From an uncultured Alphaproteobacteria bacterium (GTDB lineage: Bacteria > Pseudomonadota > Alphaproteobacteria > HIMB59 > GCA-002718135), in assembly GCA_902610845.1 (NCBI GenBank), contig CACLXJ010000003.1, forward strand, positions 1 through 36,068: a DNA stretch of 36,068 bases, in the 5' to 3' direction. Both the position numbers and the translations under genes were made by a program. Positions 1-8,060 of this stretch are shown piece after piece; position 1 is the first letter of the stretch, and each line of letters starts with the position of its first letter. Under the pieces are notes generated by a model. The model was not told where the DNA came from. It saw nothing but the letters and a program-made list of their open reading frames with translations, and made no database searches.

Positions 1-620
1 TCAAAAAGAAATGCCTATGTATTGAATGTGATTTAACTAATAATTCACAAATTAATAAAGCATTAAATAAGATATTAAAATTATTCGGTGGTATAGATAT
101 TCTAATAGCAAACTCTGGCGCGGCATTTCAAGGTAGTATGCTAAATGTAAAAAAAGATATTTTGGAAAAAAGTTTAGAGGTAAATTTTTATAGCCATCAT
201 AACATAGTCCAAAAAATTGCAAATATTATGGTATCACAAGGATTTGGAGGTTCTATTTCTCTTAATTTGTCAAAACAATCTATAAATCCAGGTAAGGATT
301 TTGGGCCATATGGTATTGCAAAAGCTAGCTCGTTATTTTCTATGAAACAATATGCATTAGAGTTTGGAAAATATAATATTCGAGTTAATGGAATTAATGC
401 TGACCGTATAAAAAGTGGTTTATTAACTGATCAGTTTATTAAAGAAAGAGCAAAAGCTAGAAATATGTCTTCAACTGAATATTTAAATAATAACTTACTG
501 CAAAAACAAGTAACTGCAGAAGATGTTGCTGAAGCATTTTTTGCACAATTATCTTTTGAAAAAACAACTGGGAATATTATTACTGTTGATGGCGGTAATA
601 TTGAAGCTAGTTTAAGATAG
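1..620 (+). CDS. Short-chain dehydrogenase, C-terminal part (5' end outside window)
   Basis: An NAD(P)-dependent short-chain dehydrogenase/reductase domain cut by the window edge. The frame is open from base 3, so the ATG at 138 is internal: upstream it encodes the family's LIANSGA motif (NAG-type) in the stretch before 138. Downstream are the catalytic YGIAK (YxxxK) preceded by FGP, and a C-terminal TVDGG followed by NIEASLR. The segments NPGKDFGPYG, NADRIKSGLL and DGGNIEASLR resemble, from memory, the dehydrogenase half of bifunctional class II aldolase/short-chain dehydrogenases of the rhamnulose-phosphate aldolase/alcohol dehydrogenase (RhaD-like) type, so an aldolase domain probably lies upstream. 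The SDR fold is secure; the bifunctional assignment and the sugar substrate are inferred. The next gene follows with no gap. Confidence 0.85.
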   Translation, partial: KKKCLCIECDLTNNSQINKALNKILKLFGGIDILIANSGAAFQGSMLNVKKDILEKSLEVNFYSHHNIVQKIANIMVSQGFGGSISLNLSKQSINPGKDFGPYGIAKASSLFSMKQYALEFGKYNIRVNGINADRIKSGLLTDQFIKERAKARNMSSTEYLNNNLLQKQVTAEDVAEAFFAQLSFEKTTGNIITVDGGNIEASLR

Positions 621-1037
621 GTGTTATTAAAATTTTTAGAAAAACTTGGAAGAAAGAAAATTGTTCTAGATAGAGGACGATCTCATCCAGAATTTCATAA
701 AGCAAAACCATGGATGGAAAGATACTACCTATTATTTAGAAAAAGGCCAAAATGGTTTCCATTTAATATTCTGATTCATAAAATGTTAGATGATGATCAT
801 GGTGAAGGAGTTCATAATCATCTTTGCCCCTATATAACAATTATTTTAAAAGGCGGTTATTGGGAAACAACAAAAAAAGGAAAATTTTGGAGACCCCCTG
901 GATACATTGGTTTTAGGTCTGCTGATCATCTGCACAGAGTTGACTTAAAACCAAATACAAATACTATGACGTTATTTATTACAGGTCCCTTTGGGTTTAG
1001 AAAAACTAAACGAGCTGATTATAAAACAAAAATTTAA
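621..1037 (+). CDS. Cupin-like protein of unknown function
   Basis: A 138-residue soluble protein starting at GTG directly after the stop codon of the dehydrogenase gene, so the two are very likely co-transcribed; no ATG is available near the N-terminus. The motif VHNHLCPYITIILKGGYWE, then a glycine-containing turn, then FRSADHLHRVDL and MTLFITGP looks like the two conserved halves of a small cupin beta-barrel, with histidines (HNH, HLH) placed as possible metal ligands. I do not recognise a specific family or substrate. Pairing with a sugar aldolase/dehydrogenase would fit a role in sugar or sugar-acid metabolism, but that is inference from position only. It ends 13 bases before the convergent permease gene. 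Confidence 0.7.
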   Translation: MLLKFLEKLGRKKIVLDRGRSHPEFHKAKPWMERYYLLFRKRPKWFPFNILIHKMLDDDHGEGVHNHLCPYITIILKGGYWETTKKGKFWRPPGYIGFRSADHLHRVDLKPNTNTMTLFITGPFGFRKTKRADYKTKI

Positions 1038-1050
1038 TTAGTTATTTGTT

Positions 1051-1785
1051 TTAAATTATACCGTCATATATTAACTTACATCCACTTAAAAAAAGTAAAA
1101 CATAAACAATATTAAAAAATAATTTCTCTGGAATTCTTTTTTGCAGAAAATATCCAATTAAAACACTAATAAAAGCTAGTGGAAGTAAATAGAGAGAAAT
1201 CATAAGATTAGAAGGTGCTAATAATCCCACAAAATAATATGGAACTAATTTAACAAGATTTATAACCATAAATGCTAACGTCATTGTTCCAATAAATGAA
1301 ATTTTATCTAGCTTTAAAGGCAGCATATAAAAGTTAATTGGTGGATTTCCTGCATGAATTAAAAAACTTGTATATCCAGCAACAGATGACCAAAAGTATC
1401 CTTTAAATTTGGTTGGTTTAAGCAAATAATTATTTTTTTGAATAAATGAAACTAGAACAAAAATAATTGATATAACACCGACCATTATTCTTATTTGATC
1501 TTCATTTGTAAATTCAAAAGTGAGGGTTCCAAATAAAATACCAATTATAGATGCAGGGATTATAATTTTTAAAATTCTATTAATCCATTTTTTCCAATAC
1601 AAATAGATTGCTGAAAAATCCATTATTATTAAAAGTGGTAATAAAATACCAGCAGCTTGCAGAGGACTCATAACAAAAGACATTACAGGTACTGCTAACA
1701 TCGCTATTGGCCCAGGCACACCACCTTTAGAGATACCAAATACAAAAACACCTAAGGATGCAAAAAAATAAAAATAAAAATCCAT
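1051..1785 (-). CDS. TauE/SafE-family membrane permease
   Basis: A 244-residue integral membrane protein, almost entirely hydrophobic, with about eight predicted helices. The N-terminal segment (FVFGISKGGVPGPIAMLAVP, with a GG near residue 22) and the repeated mid-protein segment around SFLIHAGNPPINFYMLP match the two-fold repeated signature of the TauE/SafE (DUF81) family, whose studied members export sulfite, sulfoacetate or related organosulfur anions. The start codon lies directly after the metC stop, so it is the second gene of a metC operon and translational coupling is likely. The context suggests handling of a sulfur compound, but the substrate cannot be read from the sequence. Length is typical of the family. 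Confidence 0.85.
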   Translation of the reverse strand: MDFYFYFFASLGVFVFGISKGGVPGPIAMLAVPVMSFVMSPLQAAGILLPLLIIMDFSAIYLYWKKWINRILKIIIPASIIGILFGTLTFEFTNEDQIRIMVGVISIIFVLVSFIQKNNYLLKPTKFKGYFWSSVAGYTSFLIHAGNPPINFYMLPLKLDKISFIGTMTLAFMVINLVKLVPYYFVGLLAPSNLMISLYLLPLAFISVLIGYFLQKRIPEKLFFNIVYVLLFLSGCKLIYDGII

Positions 1786-2946
1786 TTAATTTAAAACTTT
1801 TAATGCACTTTTTATGTCTTTTATTTGATCATGAATATCTTCCAGTCCACAATACAATCTTATTAAAGTTCCAGTATTTTTATTTTTAAACTCTCTTTTA
1901 TCTAGTGGAGGAAAAGTAATAAGACTATCAAATCCACCCCAACTATATCCTAATTTAAAAATTTTAAGTTTATTAAAAAATTTTTCAATTTGAGTATTTG
2001 AAAATTTCTTTTTCAGCATAAACGAAAATAAACCTGTGCTACCAGAAAAATCTCTTTTCCATATTTTATGATTCTTTGTATGTGGTAATGCCGGATGAAA
2101 AACATCAGTGACAAGATCATGATCTAATAAAAATTTTGCCATTAATAAAGCATTGCTCTCTATTTCTTTCATTCTAATTTTTAATGTTGGTATTCCTCTA
2201 ATTGCTAGATAAACTTCATCTGATCCAGGACATATGCCTAAAGTTTTTGCAGCTGTTCTAATCTTTCTAGCATATTTTTTATTTGATGAAACAAAACCGA
2301 TTAAAACATCTGAGTGACCATTTATATATTTAGTCCCAGCATCTATTATAATATCTACTCCTAGTTTAATTGGATTGCAAAACAAAGGTGATGCCCACGT
2401 ATTATCCATTACAGTTGGGATATTATTTTTTTTAGCTATATTTGTTATAAAAGGTATATCAATTATATCAAATGTAGCAGTTCCAGGAGATTCTAAATAT
2501 ATAAGTTTTGTTTTTTTATTTATTAATTTATCAAAATTTTTAATTTTATTTATTGGATGAAAATATTTTATTTTTACATTGTATTGTTTAAGAATATTTT
2601 CACAAAAAGTTCTTGTGGGGCTGTAGACACTATCATTTATTAAAACTTCATCTCCAGATTTTAAGATGGCAAAAAAAGGAATTATTATTGAAGCAAGTCC
2701 GGAAGGAGATAAGACAGTATCATTACAATAATATAATTCTGAGATACTATCTTCTAATTGTTTATGAAAAGGATTTTGATTAATTCCATAAAATGTTCTT
2801 CTGTCATCTGCATTTTTAATATCATTTAAATAATCCTGATAACTATTAAAAATCATTGTTGATCCTTTGTATGTGCCAGGATTGATAAAACCTTTTTGTT
2901 TAAGAGGATTTCTGCCTATTTTAGTTAGTTTTGTTTTTATCTTCAC
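1786..2946 (-). CDS. metC: Cystathionine beta-lyase (PLP-dependent)
   Basis: A cytoplasmic enzyme of the Cys/Met-metabolism PLP family, expected to cleave cystathionine to homocysteine, pyruvate and ammonia in methionine synthesis. The 386 residues show the expected landmarks: YG near residue 53, LSPSGLASI near 79-86 (phosphate-binding region), DNTWASPLF at 181-189, and the PLP lysine K206 in GTKYINGHSDV. The GHSDV following the lysine and the C-terminal RLYCGLEDIHDQI are typical of MetC rather than cystathionine gamma-synthase. It is the first gene of a two-gene minus-strand operon with a TauE/SafE permease and is divergent from aapJ. A methionine gamma-lyase activity cannot be excluded by eye. 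Confidence 0.9.
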   Translation of the reverse strand: MKIKTKLTKIGRNPLKQKGFINPGTYKGSTMIFNSYQDYLNDIKNADDRRTFYGINQNPFHKQLEDSISELYYCNDTVLSPSGLASIIIPFFAILKSGDEVLINDSVYSPTRTFCENILKQYNVKIKYFHPINKIKNFDKLINKKTKLIYLESPGTATFDIIDIPFITNIAKKNNIPTVMDNTWASPLFCNPIKLGVDIIIDAGTKYINGHSDVLIGFVSSNKKYARKIRTAAKTLGICPGSDEVYLAIRGIPTLKIRMKEIESNALLMAKFLLDHDLVTDVFHPALPHTKNHKIWKRDFSGSTGLFSFMLKKKFSNTQIEKFFNKLKIFKLGYSWGGFDSLITFPPLDKREFKNKNTGTLIRLYCGLEDIHDQIKDIKSALKVLN

Positions 2947-3020
2947 TGTGTCTATATCTAGTATATTATTAATATTATAACACTAATTGTAGAAAAATAT
3001 TAAATTACAAAATGTATCAT

Positions 3021-3048
3021 TTGGATTAGCTTATTAATTTGGTATAGG
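3021..3048 (+). promoter_or_regulatory. Candidate sigma-70 promoter of aapJ
   Basis: TTGGAT at 3021-3026 and TATAGG at 3043-3048, with a 16-base spacer, lie about 55 bases upstream of the aapJ start in the 156-base metC/aapJ divergent region. The match to the consensus is partial. A transcript from here would have a leader of about 45-50 bases containing the hairpin at 3055-3070. Confidence 0.35.
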
Positions 3049-3054
3049 GAAGCA

Positions 3055-3070
3055 ATCTTTGAAAAAAGAT
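3055..3070 (+). promoter_or_regulatory. Leader hairpin with GAAA loop upstream of aapJ
   Basis: ATCTTT-GAAA-AAAGAT forms a perfect six-base-pair stem with a GNRA-type tetraloop in the predicted 5' leader, 20 bases before the ribosome-binding site. It could stabilise the 5' end of a highly expressed mRNA. It is A/U-rich and short, so a role is speculative. Confidence 0.35.
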
Positions 3071-3102
3071 ATTTAAATAATTATTTAAACGGAGAAAATA
3101 AT

Positions 3103-4107
3103 ATGAAAAAACTATTATCTATCTTTGCAGTTGTAGCATTTGCATTCTCAGCACATGCTGGAACTCTCGATGATGTTAAAAATAGAGGTTTTCTAAAATG
3201 TGGAGTAACAACTGGTCTTGCTGGTTTTGCAGCTCCAGATGATAGCGGTGAATGGGCTGGTCTAGATGCAGATATGTGTCGTGCAGTTGCTGTAGCTGTT
3301 TTTGGAGACCGTTCAAAAGTAGAATTTATTACAACTACTGGTAAATCTCGTTTCCCAACATTAGCTTCAGGTGAAGTTGATATGCTAGCGAGAAATACTA
3401 CTTGGACAATAAGCCGTGATGTTAATCTTGGTTTTGAGTTCGTAGGTGTAAACTTCTATGACGGACAAGGTTTTATGATCCCATCTGCTCTTGGTGTATC
3501 AAGTGCAACTGAGCTTGATGGTGCTACTGTATGTATCCAAACTGGTACTACTACAGAGTTAAACCTTGCTGACTTCTTTAGACTGAATGGAATTAGCTAT
3601 GAAGCACTTCCAATTGAAACTAATGATGAAGGTAAAGAAAACTTATTTGCAGGAAGATGTGATGTATACACAACTGACGCTTCAGGCCTTTCTTCAACGA
3701 GAGCTGCTGCTTCAAATCCAGACAAATGGGTTGTTTTACCAGAAATTATTTCAAAAGAACCACTAGGTCCACTAGTAAGACATGGTGATCACCAATGGGG
3801 TGATGTTGTACGTTGGTCTTTAAATGCAATGATAATTGCAGAAGAACTAGGTGTAACTTCAGAAAACGTTGATGCTCAACTTGGTTCAAATGTTCCAGAG
3901 GTACTAAGACTTCTTGGTGTTGAAGGTTCTTATGGCGAAATGCTTGAATTAGCTCCTGATTGGGCTTACCAAATTATTAAACAAATTGGTAACTATTCAG
4001 AGTCTTACGAAGCAAACGTAGGTCCAGATACACCTCTTGAAATAGCAAGAGGACTTAACGCTCTATGGACACAAGGTGGTATTTTATACGCACCTCCATT
4101 TAGATAA
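3103..4107 (+). CDS. aapJ: General L-amino-acid ABC transporter, periplasmic binding protein
   Basis: Periplasmic solute-binding subunit of the AapJQMP-type polar-amino-acid importer. The first 19 residues (MKKLLSIFAVVAFAFSAHA) are a signal peptide cut after AHA. The mature start, GTLDDVKNRGFLKCGV, and the blocks RFPTLASGEVDMLARNTTWT, TTEL and GRCDVYTTDASGL are characteristic of AapJ/YhdW proteins, and 334 residues is the usual length. A clear GGAG ribosome-binding site at 3091-3094 precedes the ATG. Codon choice differs from the neighbours: CGT arginines, GGT glycines and fewer AAA/AAT runs, as expected for a very abundant protein. A strong terminator follows, so aapJ is probably made in large excess over the permeases. 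Confidence 0.95.
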   Translation: MKKLLSIFAVVAFAFSAHAGTLDDVKNRGFLKCGVTTGLAGFAAPDDSGEWAGLDADMCRAVAVAVFGDRSKVEFITTTGKSRFPTLASGEVDMLARNTTWTISRDVNLGFEFVGVNFYDGQGFMIPSALGVSSATELDGATVCIQTGTTTELNLADFFRLNGISYEALPIETNDEGKENLFAGRCDVYTTDASGLSSTRAAASNPDKWVVLPEIISKEPLGPLVRHGDHQWGDVVRWSLNAMIIAEELGVTSENVDAQLGSNVPEVLRLLGVEGSYGEMLELAPDWAYQIIKQIGNYSESYEANVGPDTPLEIARGLNALWTQGGILYAPPFR

Positions 4108-4123
4108 ACGTTAATTTTTTTTA

Positions 4124-4157
4124 AAATAGGGGGTTTCAAAACCCCCTATTTTTTTTT
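4124..4157 (+). terminator. Intercistronic Rho-independent terminator after aapJ
   Basis: A stem AAATAGGGGGTT (4124-4135) pairs with AACCCCCTATTT (4140-4151) around a TCAA loop, with five consecutive G:C pairs, followed by a run of T to 4157. It is the most convincing intrinsic terminator in the window. It sits 17 bases after the aapJ stop and about 20 before the aapQ start, so it should let only part of transcription through into aapQMP. Confidence 0.9.
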
Positions 4158-4176
4158 ATAAACATCAAAGGTTTAA

Positions 4177-5340
4177 ATGCGATCTAATCTTAATTTTTTT
4201 TCAGACGAAAGGTTTAGATCAATCTTTTTTCAAACATTAGTAGTAGGTCTTTTTGCTCTAGGTATTTTTTTTATTGTTCAAACAACAGCATATAATCTAG
4301 AAAAAAGAAACATAGCAACTGGATGGAGATTTTTGTCAGATCCAGCAGGATTTGATATTAGTTTCTCACCTTTTTTAGAGTTTAAATCAACTGATACTCA
4401 TTTAAAGGTCTATTTTGTTGGAGTTTTAAATACATTACTTGTTTCAATTACTGGTTGTATTGCGGCGACTATTTTAGGATTTCTAGTAGGAATAATTCGT
4501 TTGTCATCAAATTGGTTGTTAAGCAGAATATCTTATATTTATGTAGAATTTACAAGGAATGTTCCATTGCTTCTTCAAATTATTCTCTGGTACAGTATTT
4601 TAATACAACTACCGCGGGTTAAGCAATCTCTTCAAATTCTTGATGTTTTTTATATATCAAATAGAGGTCTTTATTCACCAAGACCAATATTTGAGAGTGG
4701 GTTTACTTATATTTTTATTGCAATTATTCTGGCATTAATTTCAAGTTTTTTTATTCGTAGATGGGCAAAAAAAAGACAAGAATTAACTGGTGATCAATAT
4801 CCAGTTTTTTATACTTCTTTTGGTTTAATTTTTATTATCCCTCTCATCTTATTCTTTATACTTGGTTCACCAATGTCATTCGAATATCCTGAGATGAAAG
4901 GATTTAATTTTAAAGGTGGTTTAGTTATTCGTCCTGAATTTATTGCAATGTTTCTAGCCTTATCAATTTATACAGCTGCGTTTATTTCTGAAACAGTAAG
5001 AGCTGGAATATTATCTGTAACAAAAGGTCAAAGAGAGGCATCAGCAGCACTAGGTTTAAAACAATCCTGGATTATGAGATTAATAATAATTCCTCAAGCA
5101 TTAAGAGTTATTGTTCCCCCACTCACAAGTCAGTACTTAAACTTAACAAAAAATTCTTCACTTGGAATAGCAGTTGGATACGCAGATTTAGTTCATGGAT
5201 TTGGTGGAATTAGTCTTAATCAAACTGGCCAAGCAATTGAATGCATGGTTATAGTAATGGCAACTTACTTAACTATAAGTTTAACAATTTCTTTTTTTAT
5301 GAACATTTATAACAGAAGCATACAATTTAAGGAAAAGTAA
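4177..5340 (+). CDS. aapQ: General L-amino-acid ABC transporter permease AapQ
   Basis: First of the two inner-membrane permease subunits of the amino-acid importer. The 387 residues begin with a short cytoplasmic stretch and an N-terminal membrane helix (about 18-35). A long periplasmic/linker insertion between the first helices and the core distinguishes AapQ/AapM from ordinary 220-residue HisM-type permeases. EFTRNVPLLLQI and the EAA loop (REASAALGLKQSWIMRLI followed by PQALRVIVPPL) contact the ATPase. The gene begins 20 bases after the terminator with no strong Shine-Dalgarno sequence, and its stop TAA shares one base with the aapM ATG. Confidence 0.93.
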   Translation: MRSNLNFFSDERFRSIFFQTLVVGLFALGIFFIVQTTAYNLEKRNIATGWRFLSDPAGFDISFSPFLEFKSTDTHLKVYFVGVLNTLLVSITGCIAATILGFLVGIIRLSSNWLLSRISYIYVEFTRNVPLLLQIILWYSILIQLPRVKQSLQILDVFYISNRGLYSPRPIFESGFTYIFIAIILALISSFFIRRWAKKRQELTGDQYPVFYTSFGLIFIIPLILFFILGSPMSFEYPEMKGFNFKGGLVIRPEFIAMFLALSIYTAAFISETVRAGILSVTKGQREASAALGLKQSWIMRLIIIPQALRVIVPPLTSQYLNLTKNSSLGIAVGYADLVHGFGGISLNQTGQAIECMVIVMATYLTISLTISFFMNIYNRSIQFKEK

Positions 5341-6473
5341 TGAATGAAAAAATAGAAAGTAGAAAGCCGCCAGTTGCAACAACAGGAATTATAGGTTGGT
5401 TAAGAATAAATTTATTTTTTAATTGGACAAATTCCTTAATCACAATTTTTGTTATATATTGCCTTTACCAGTTTGTTCCATGGATTTTAGATTGGACAGT
5501 TTTTTCAGCTGATTTTAAATATAATTATCTTGGTCAGCAAATAACTAATCAGGAAATGTGTTCAAGAAACTTAGATCCTGAAAATGGAGGAGCATGTTGG
5601 GCTGTAATCTATGTAAGGTTCTATCAATTTATTTATGGATTTTATCCAAGAGAAGAGGTTTGGAGAGTTAATATATCTTATGTAATGTTGGCAATAGCAC
5701 TACTTCCACTTCTAATTACAAAACTGCCTTATAGAAAAATTTTTTTAAACTTTACTTATGTATTTCCAATAATTGCTTATTTTTTGCTTAACGGTGGATT
5801 TGGTTTACCTGATATTTCAACAAATAAGTGGGGTGGCCTCTTGGTTACACTAGTTTTAGGCTGCACAGGTATTGCATTAGCATTTCCAATTGGTGTTTTG
5901 TTAGCTTTAGGAAGAAGGTCTAAATTACCTGTAATAAGCATGATGTGTGTTTTGTTTATTGAGTTTATAAGAGGTGTTCCATTAATAACACTTCTATTTT
6001 TTGGAATGGTAATGCTTCCTTTATTTTTACCTGAAGGAATAGATATGGATGGCTTAGTAAGAGTTCTTGTTGCTGTTACACTTTTCCAATCTGCTTATAT
6101 GGCTGAAGTTATAAGAGGTGGATTACAAGCTATTCCAACTGGTCAATACGAAGCAGCACGATCTTTAGGAATGTCGTATTGGAGAATGAACTTTCAAATA
6201 ATTTTACCTCAAGCAATTAGAATATCTATCCCACCTATAGTAAATACCTCAATTGGGTTGTTCAAAGACACTACACTAGTTATTATAGTTGGATTATTAG
6301 ATTTATTAGGAATAGGAAGAGGGACTTTAGCTGATACTAATTGGTTAGGCTTATCTTATGAAATTTACTTTTTTGTTAGTTTGGTATTTTTTATATTCAC
6401 ATTTGGAATGTCTAGATACAGTTTGTATTTGGAAAAGAAATTAAAAACAGGTATTAATATGGGGGCTGATTAA
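5340..6473 (+). CDS. aapM: General L-amino-acid ABC transporter permease AapM
   Basis: Second permease subunit, partner of AapQ. The 377 residues have an N-terminal helix near 30-55, a periplasmic segment with three cysteines (around [15 protein letters not shown]), then the permease core. [14 protein letters not shown] and the EAA loop ([18 protein letters not shown], then [11 protein letters not shown]) mark the family, and the following [17 protein letters not shown] is also typical of AapM/YhdY. The start ATG overlaps the aapQ stop by one base, and aapP begins one base after the aapM stop, so the three distal genes form one tightly coupled unit. Confidence 0.93.
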   Translation: MNEKIESRKPPVATTGIIGWLRINLFFNWTNSLITIFVIYCLYQFVPWILDWTVFSADFKYNYLGQQITNQEMCSRNLDPENGGACWAVIYVRFYQFIYGFYPREEVWRVNISYVMLAIALLPLLITKLPYRKIFLNFTYVFPIIAYFLLNGGFGLPDISTNKWGGLLVTLVLGCTGIALAFPIGVLLALGRRSKLPVISMMCVLFIEFIRGVPLITLLFFGMVMLPLFLPEGIDMDGLVRVLVAVTLFQSAYMAEVIRGGLQAIPTGQYEAARSLGMSYWRMNFQIILPQAIRISIPPIVNTSIGLFKDTTLVIIVGLLDLLGIGRGTLADTNWLGLSYEIYFFVSLVFFIFTFGMSRYSLYLEKKLKTGINMGAD

Positions 6474-6474
6474 G

Positions 6475-7218
6475 ATGAGTGAAGATTCAATAATTTCATT
6501 AAAAAATGTAAACAAGTGGTTTGGAGATTTTCATGTGTTACAAGATGTAAATCTTGAAGTTAAAAAGAAAGAAAGAATTGTAGTTTGTGGTCCTTCTGGT
6601 TCTGGTAAATCTACAATGATCAGATGTATTAATAGATTAGAAGAGCATCAAGAGGGCTCAATTGTTGTTGATGGAATTGAGTTAACAGGAAACTTAAAAA
6701 ATATTGATAATGTTAGAAAAGAAGTTGGAATGGTATTTCAGCAATTTAATTTATTTCCTCATTTATCTGTAAAAGAAAATATAACTTTGGCTCCAATTTG
6801 GGTAAAAAAAATGCCTAAAGCTGAAGCTGAAGAACTTGCAATGAGACAGTTAGAAATAGTAAAAATTCCTGAACAAGCCAACAAGTACCCTGGTCAATTA
6901 TCTGGCGGTCAACAACAAAGAGTGGCAATTGCTAGATCTCTGGCAATGAATCCTAACATAATGCTTTTTGATGAACCAACATCAGCTCTAGATCCTGAAA
7001 TGATTAAAGAAGTTTTAGATGTTATGGTTGATTTGGCAAATGGTGGAATGACCATGATTGTTGTTACGCATGAAATGGGTTTTGCTAAAACAGTTGCTGA
7101 TAGAATGGTGTTTATGGATGAAGGAAAAATTGTTGAGGAAGCTAACCCAGATAAGTTTTTCAATAATCCAGAGAGTGATCGTACAAAGTTATTTTTAAGT
7201 CAAATTCTTCATCAGTAA
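6475..7218 (+). CDS. aapP: General L-amino-acid ABC transporter ATPase
   Basis: Cytoplasmic ATPase energising amino-acid import through AapQM. In 247 residues all canonical elements are intact: Walker [10 protein letters not shown] (39-47), Q-loop [12 protein letters not shown] (88-99), ABC signature LSGGQ (142-146), Walker B IMLFDE (162-167), D-loop SALD and switch histidine H199 in THEM. This is the GlnQ/HisP/AapP class of polar-amino-acid ATPases. The ATG is one base after the aapM stop. The gene ends one base before the convergent AlaX-type gene, with no terminator in between. Confidence 0.95.
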   Translation: MSEDSIISLKNVNKWFGDFHVLQDVNLEVKKKERIVVCGPSGSGKSTMIRCINRLEEHQEGSIVVDGIELTGNLKNIDNVRKEVGMVFQQFNLFPHLSVKENITLAPIWVKKMPKAEAEELAMRQLEIVKIPEQANKYPGQLSGGQQQRVAIARSLAMNPNIMLFDEPTSALDPEMIKEVLDVMVDLANGGMTMIVVTHEMGFAKTVADRMVFMDEGKIVEEANPDKFFNNPESDRTKLFLSQILHQ

Positions 7219-7219
7219 T

Positions 7220-7921
7220 TTAAGAAGATAACAATAAATTAACTCTTCTATTCATTTTACCTTTGTTTTCTATTTTGCCAATTTGAATTTTACCTATCTC
7301 ATTAGTTGATTTCACATGTGTACCACCACAAGGTTGTAAATCAATATCACCAATTCTAATTAATCTTATTTTACCATCTACTTGAGGAGGTTTTACTGAC
7401 ATAGTTCTGACTAGTTCAGGTTTTTCTTCTAATATACTACTTTCAATTATTTCACTAGTAACGGTATGATTATCTTCAACTAACAAATTTATTTTTTCTT
7501 CCAACTCTTCTTTATTTATTTGTTTATCTGGATCATTAAAATCTAATCGACTTTTTTCATAACCAATTTGACCGCCGGTAACTCCTAAAGGGACTATAGA
7601 ACATAACAAGTGCAGAGCAGTATGCATTCTCATATGCTTGTATCGCAAATCCCAATTTATTTTTCCAATTATGTCAACATTCTCTTCAAGATCTTTGAGA
7701 TCATCTACAATATTTATTATTTTATTATTTTCTTTAATAGTATCTAAAACTTGTATTTTTATGCTTTCAGTTTCTATTGCGCCTGTATCCCCAGGTTGAC
7801 CACCACTTTTTGCATAAAATGCTGTCTTGTCTAATTCAATGCGATTTTCTTCTTTCACAATACCCGTAATTCTTGCTTTAAATTCTTTAAGGTATGCATC
7901 ATCTTCGAATAATTTTGTCAT
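7220..7921 (-). CDS. alaX: AlaX-type alanyl-tRNA editing hydrolase
   Basis: A stand-alone relative of the AlaRS editing domain, expected to deacylate mischarged Ser-tRNA(Ala) (or Gly-tRNA(Ala)) in trans. The 233 residues include the N-terminal beta-barrel signature AFYAKSGGQPGDTG (34-47), the HxxxH zinc motif H100-H104 (MHTALHLL), and the second zinc motif C198-H202 (QPCGGTHVKST). All four expected zinc ligands are present. The length and N-terminal barrel fit the AlaX-M class, which lacks the C-terminal coiled-coil extension of AlaX-L. The gene is divergent from umuD across a 139-base gap and convergent with aapP. No functional link to either neighbour is evident. Confidence 0.9.
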   Translation of the reverse strand: MTKLFEDDAYLKEFKARITGIVKEENRIELDKTAFYAKSGGQPGDTGAIETESIKIQVLDTIKENNKIINIVDDLKDLEENVDIIGKINWDLRYKHMRMHTALHLLCSIVPLGVTGGQIGYEKSRLDFNDPDKQINKEELEEKINLLVEDNHTVTSEIIESSILEEKPELVRTMSVKPPQVDGKIRLIRIGDIDLQPCGGTHVKSTNEIGKIQIGKIENKGKMNRRVNLLLSS

Positions 7922-7983
7922 AGCGTTTTTTAACAGTATTTTAAAAATATTATATTGACTTTTTTCTCATTCTGAATAAATTA

Positions 7984-7998
7984 GAACAAAAGTAGAAC
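7984..7998 (-). promoter_or_regulatory. LexA (SOS) box of the alphaproteobacterial type
   Basis: GAACAAAAGTAGAAC, i.e. GAAC-N7-GAAC, is the exact complement of GTTC-N7-GTTC, the direct-repeat LexA site established for Alphaproteobacteria. It lies 62 bases upstream of umuD, and its second half overlaps the expected -35 position of the -10 box at 8017-8022, a placement suited to repression. The same site is also 62 bases from the divergent AlaX-type gene. Confidence 0.75.
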
Positions 7999-8016
7999 AA
8001 ATAATTTTATAAATAA

Positions 8017-8022
8017 TATAAT
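8017..8022 (+). promoter_or_regulatory. Candidate -10 box of umuDC
   Basis: A perfect TATAAT in the umuD upstream region. Seventeen bases further upstream, AGAACA (7994-7999) would be the poor -35 element and is part of the LexA box. The transcript would start near 8029 with a leader of about 32 bases. In such A/T-rich DNA, TATAAT occurs by chance; the support is its spacing to the SOS box. Confidence 0.4.
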
Positions 8023-8060
8023 TATTATTTATCAATTATTTAAATATTTTTTCTAATATT

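Noticed and set aside
138-620. Dehydrogenase starting at the ATG at 138
   Set aside because: The frame is open upstream to base 3 and encodes the SDR motif IANSGA there, so 138 is internal and the gene is cut by the window edge.
2947-3102. SAM or other riboswitch upstream of metC or aapJ
   Set aside because: The region is only 156 bases for two divergent promoters and shows no G/C-rich helices apart from a six-base-pair hairpin.
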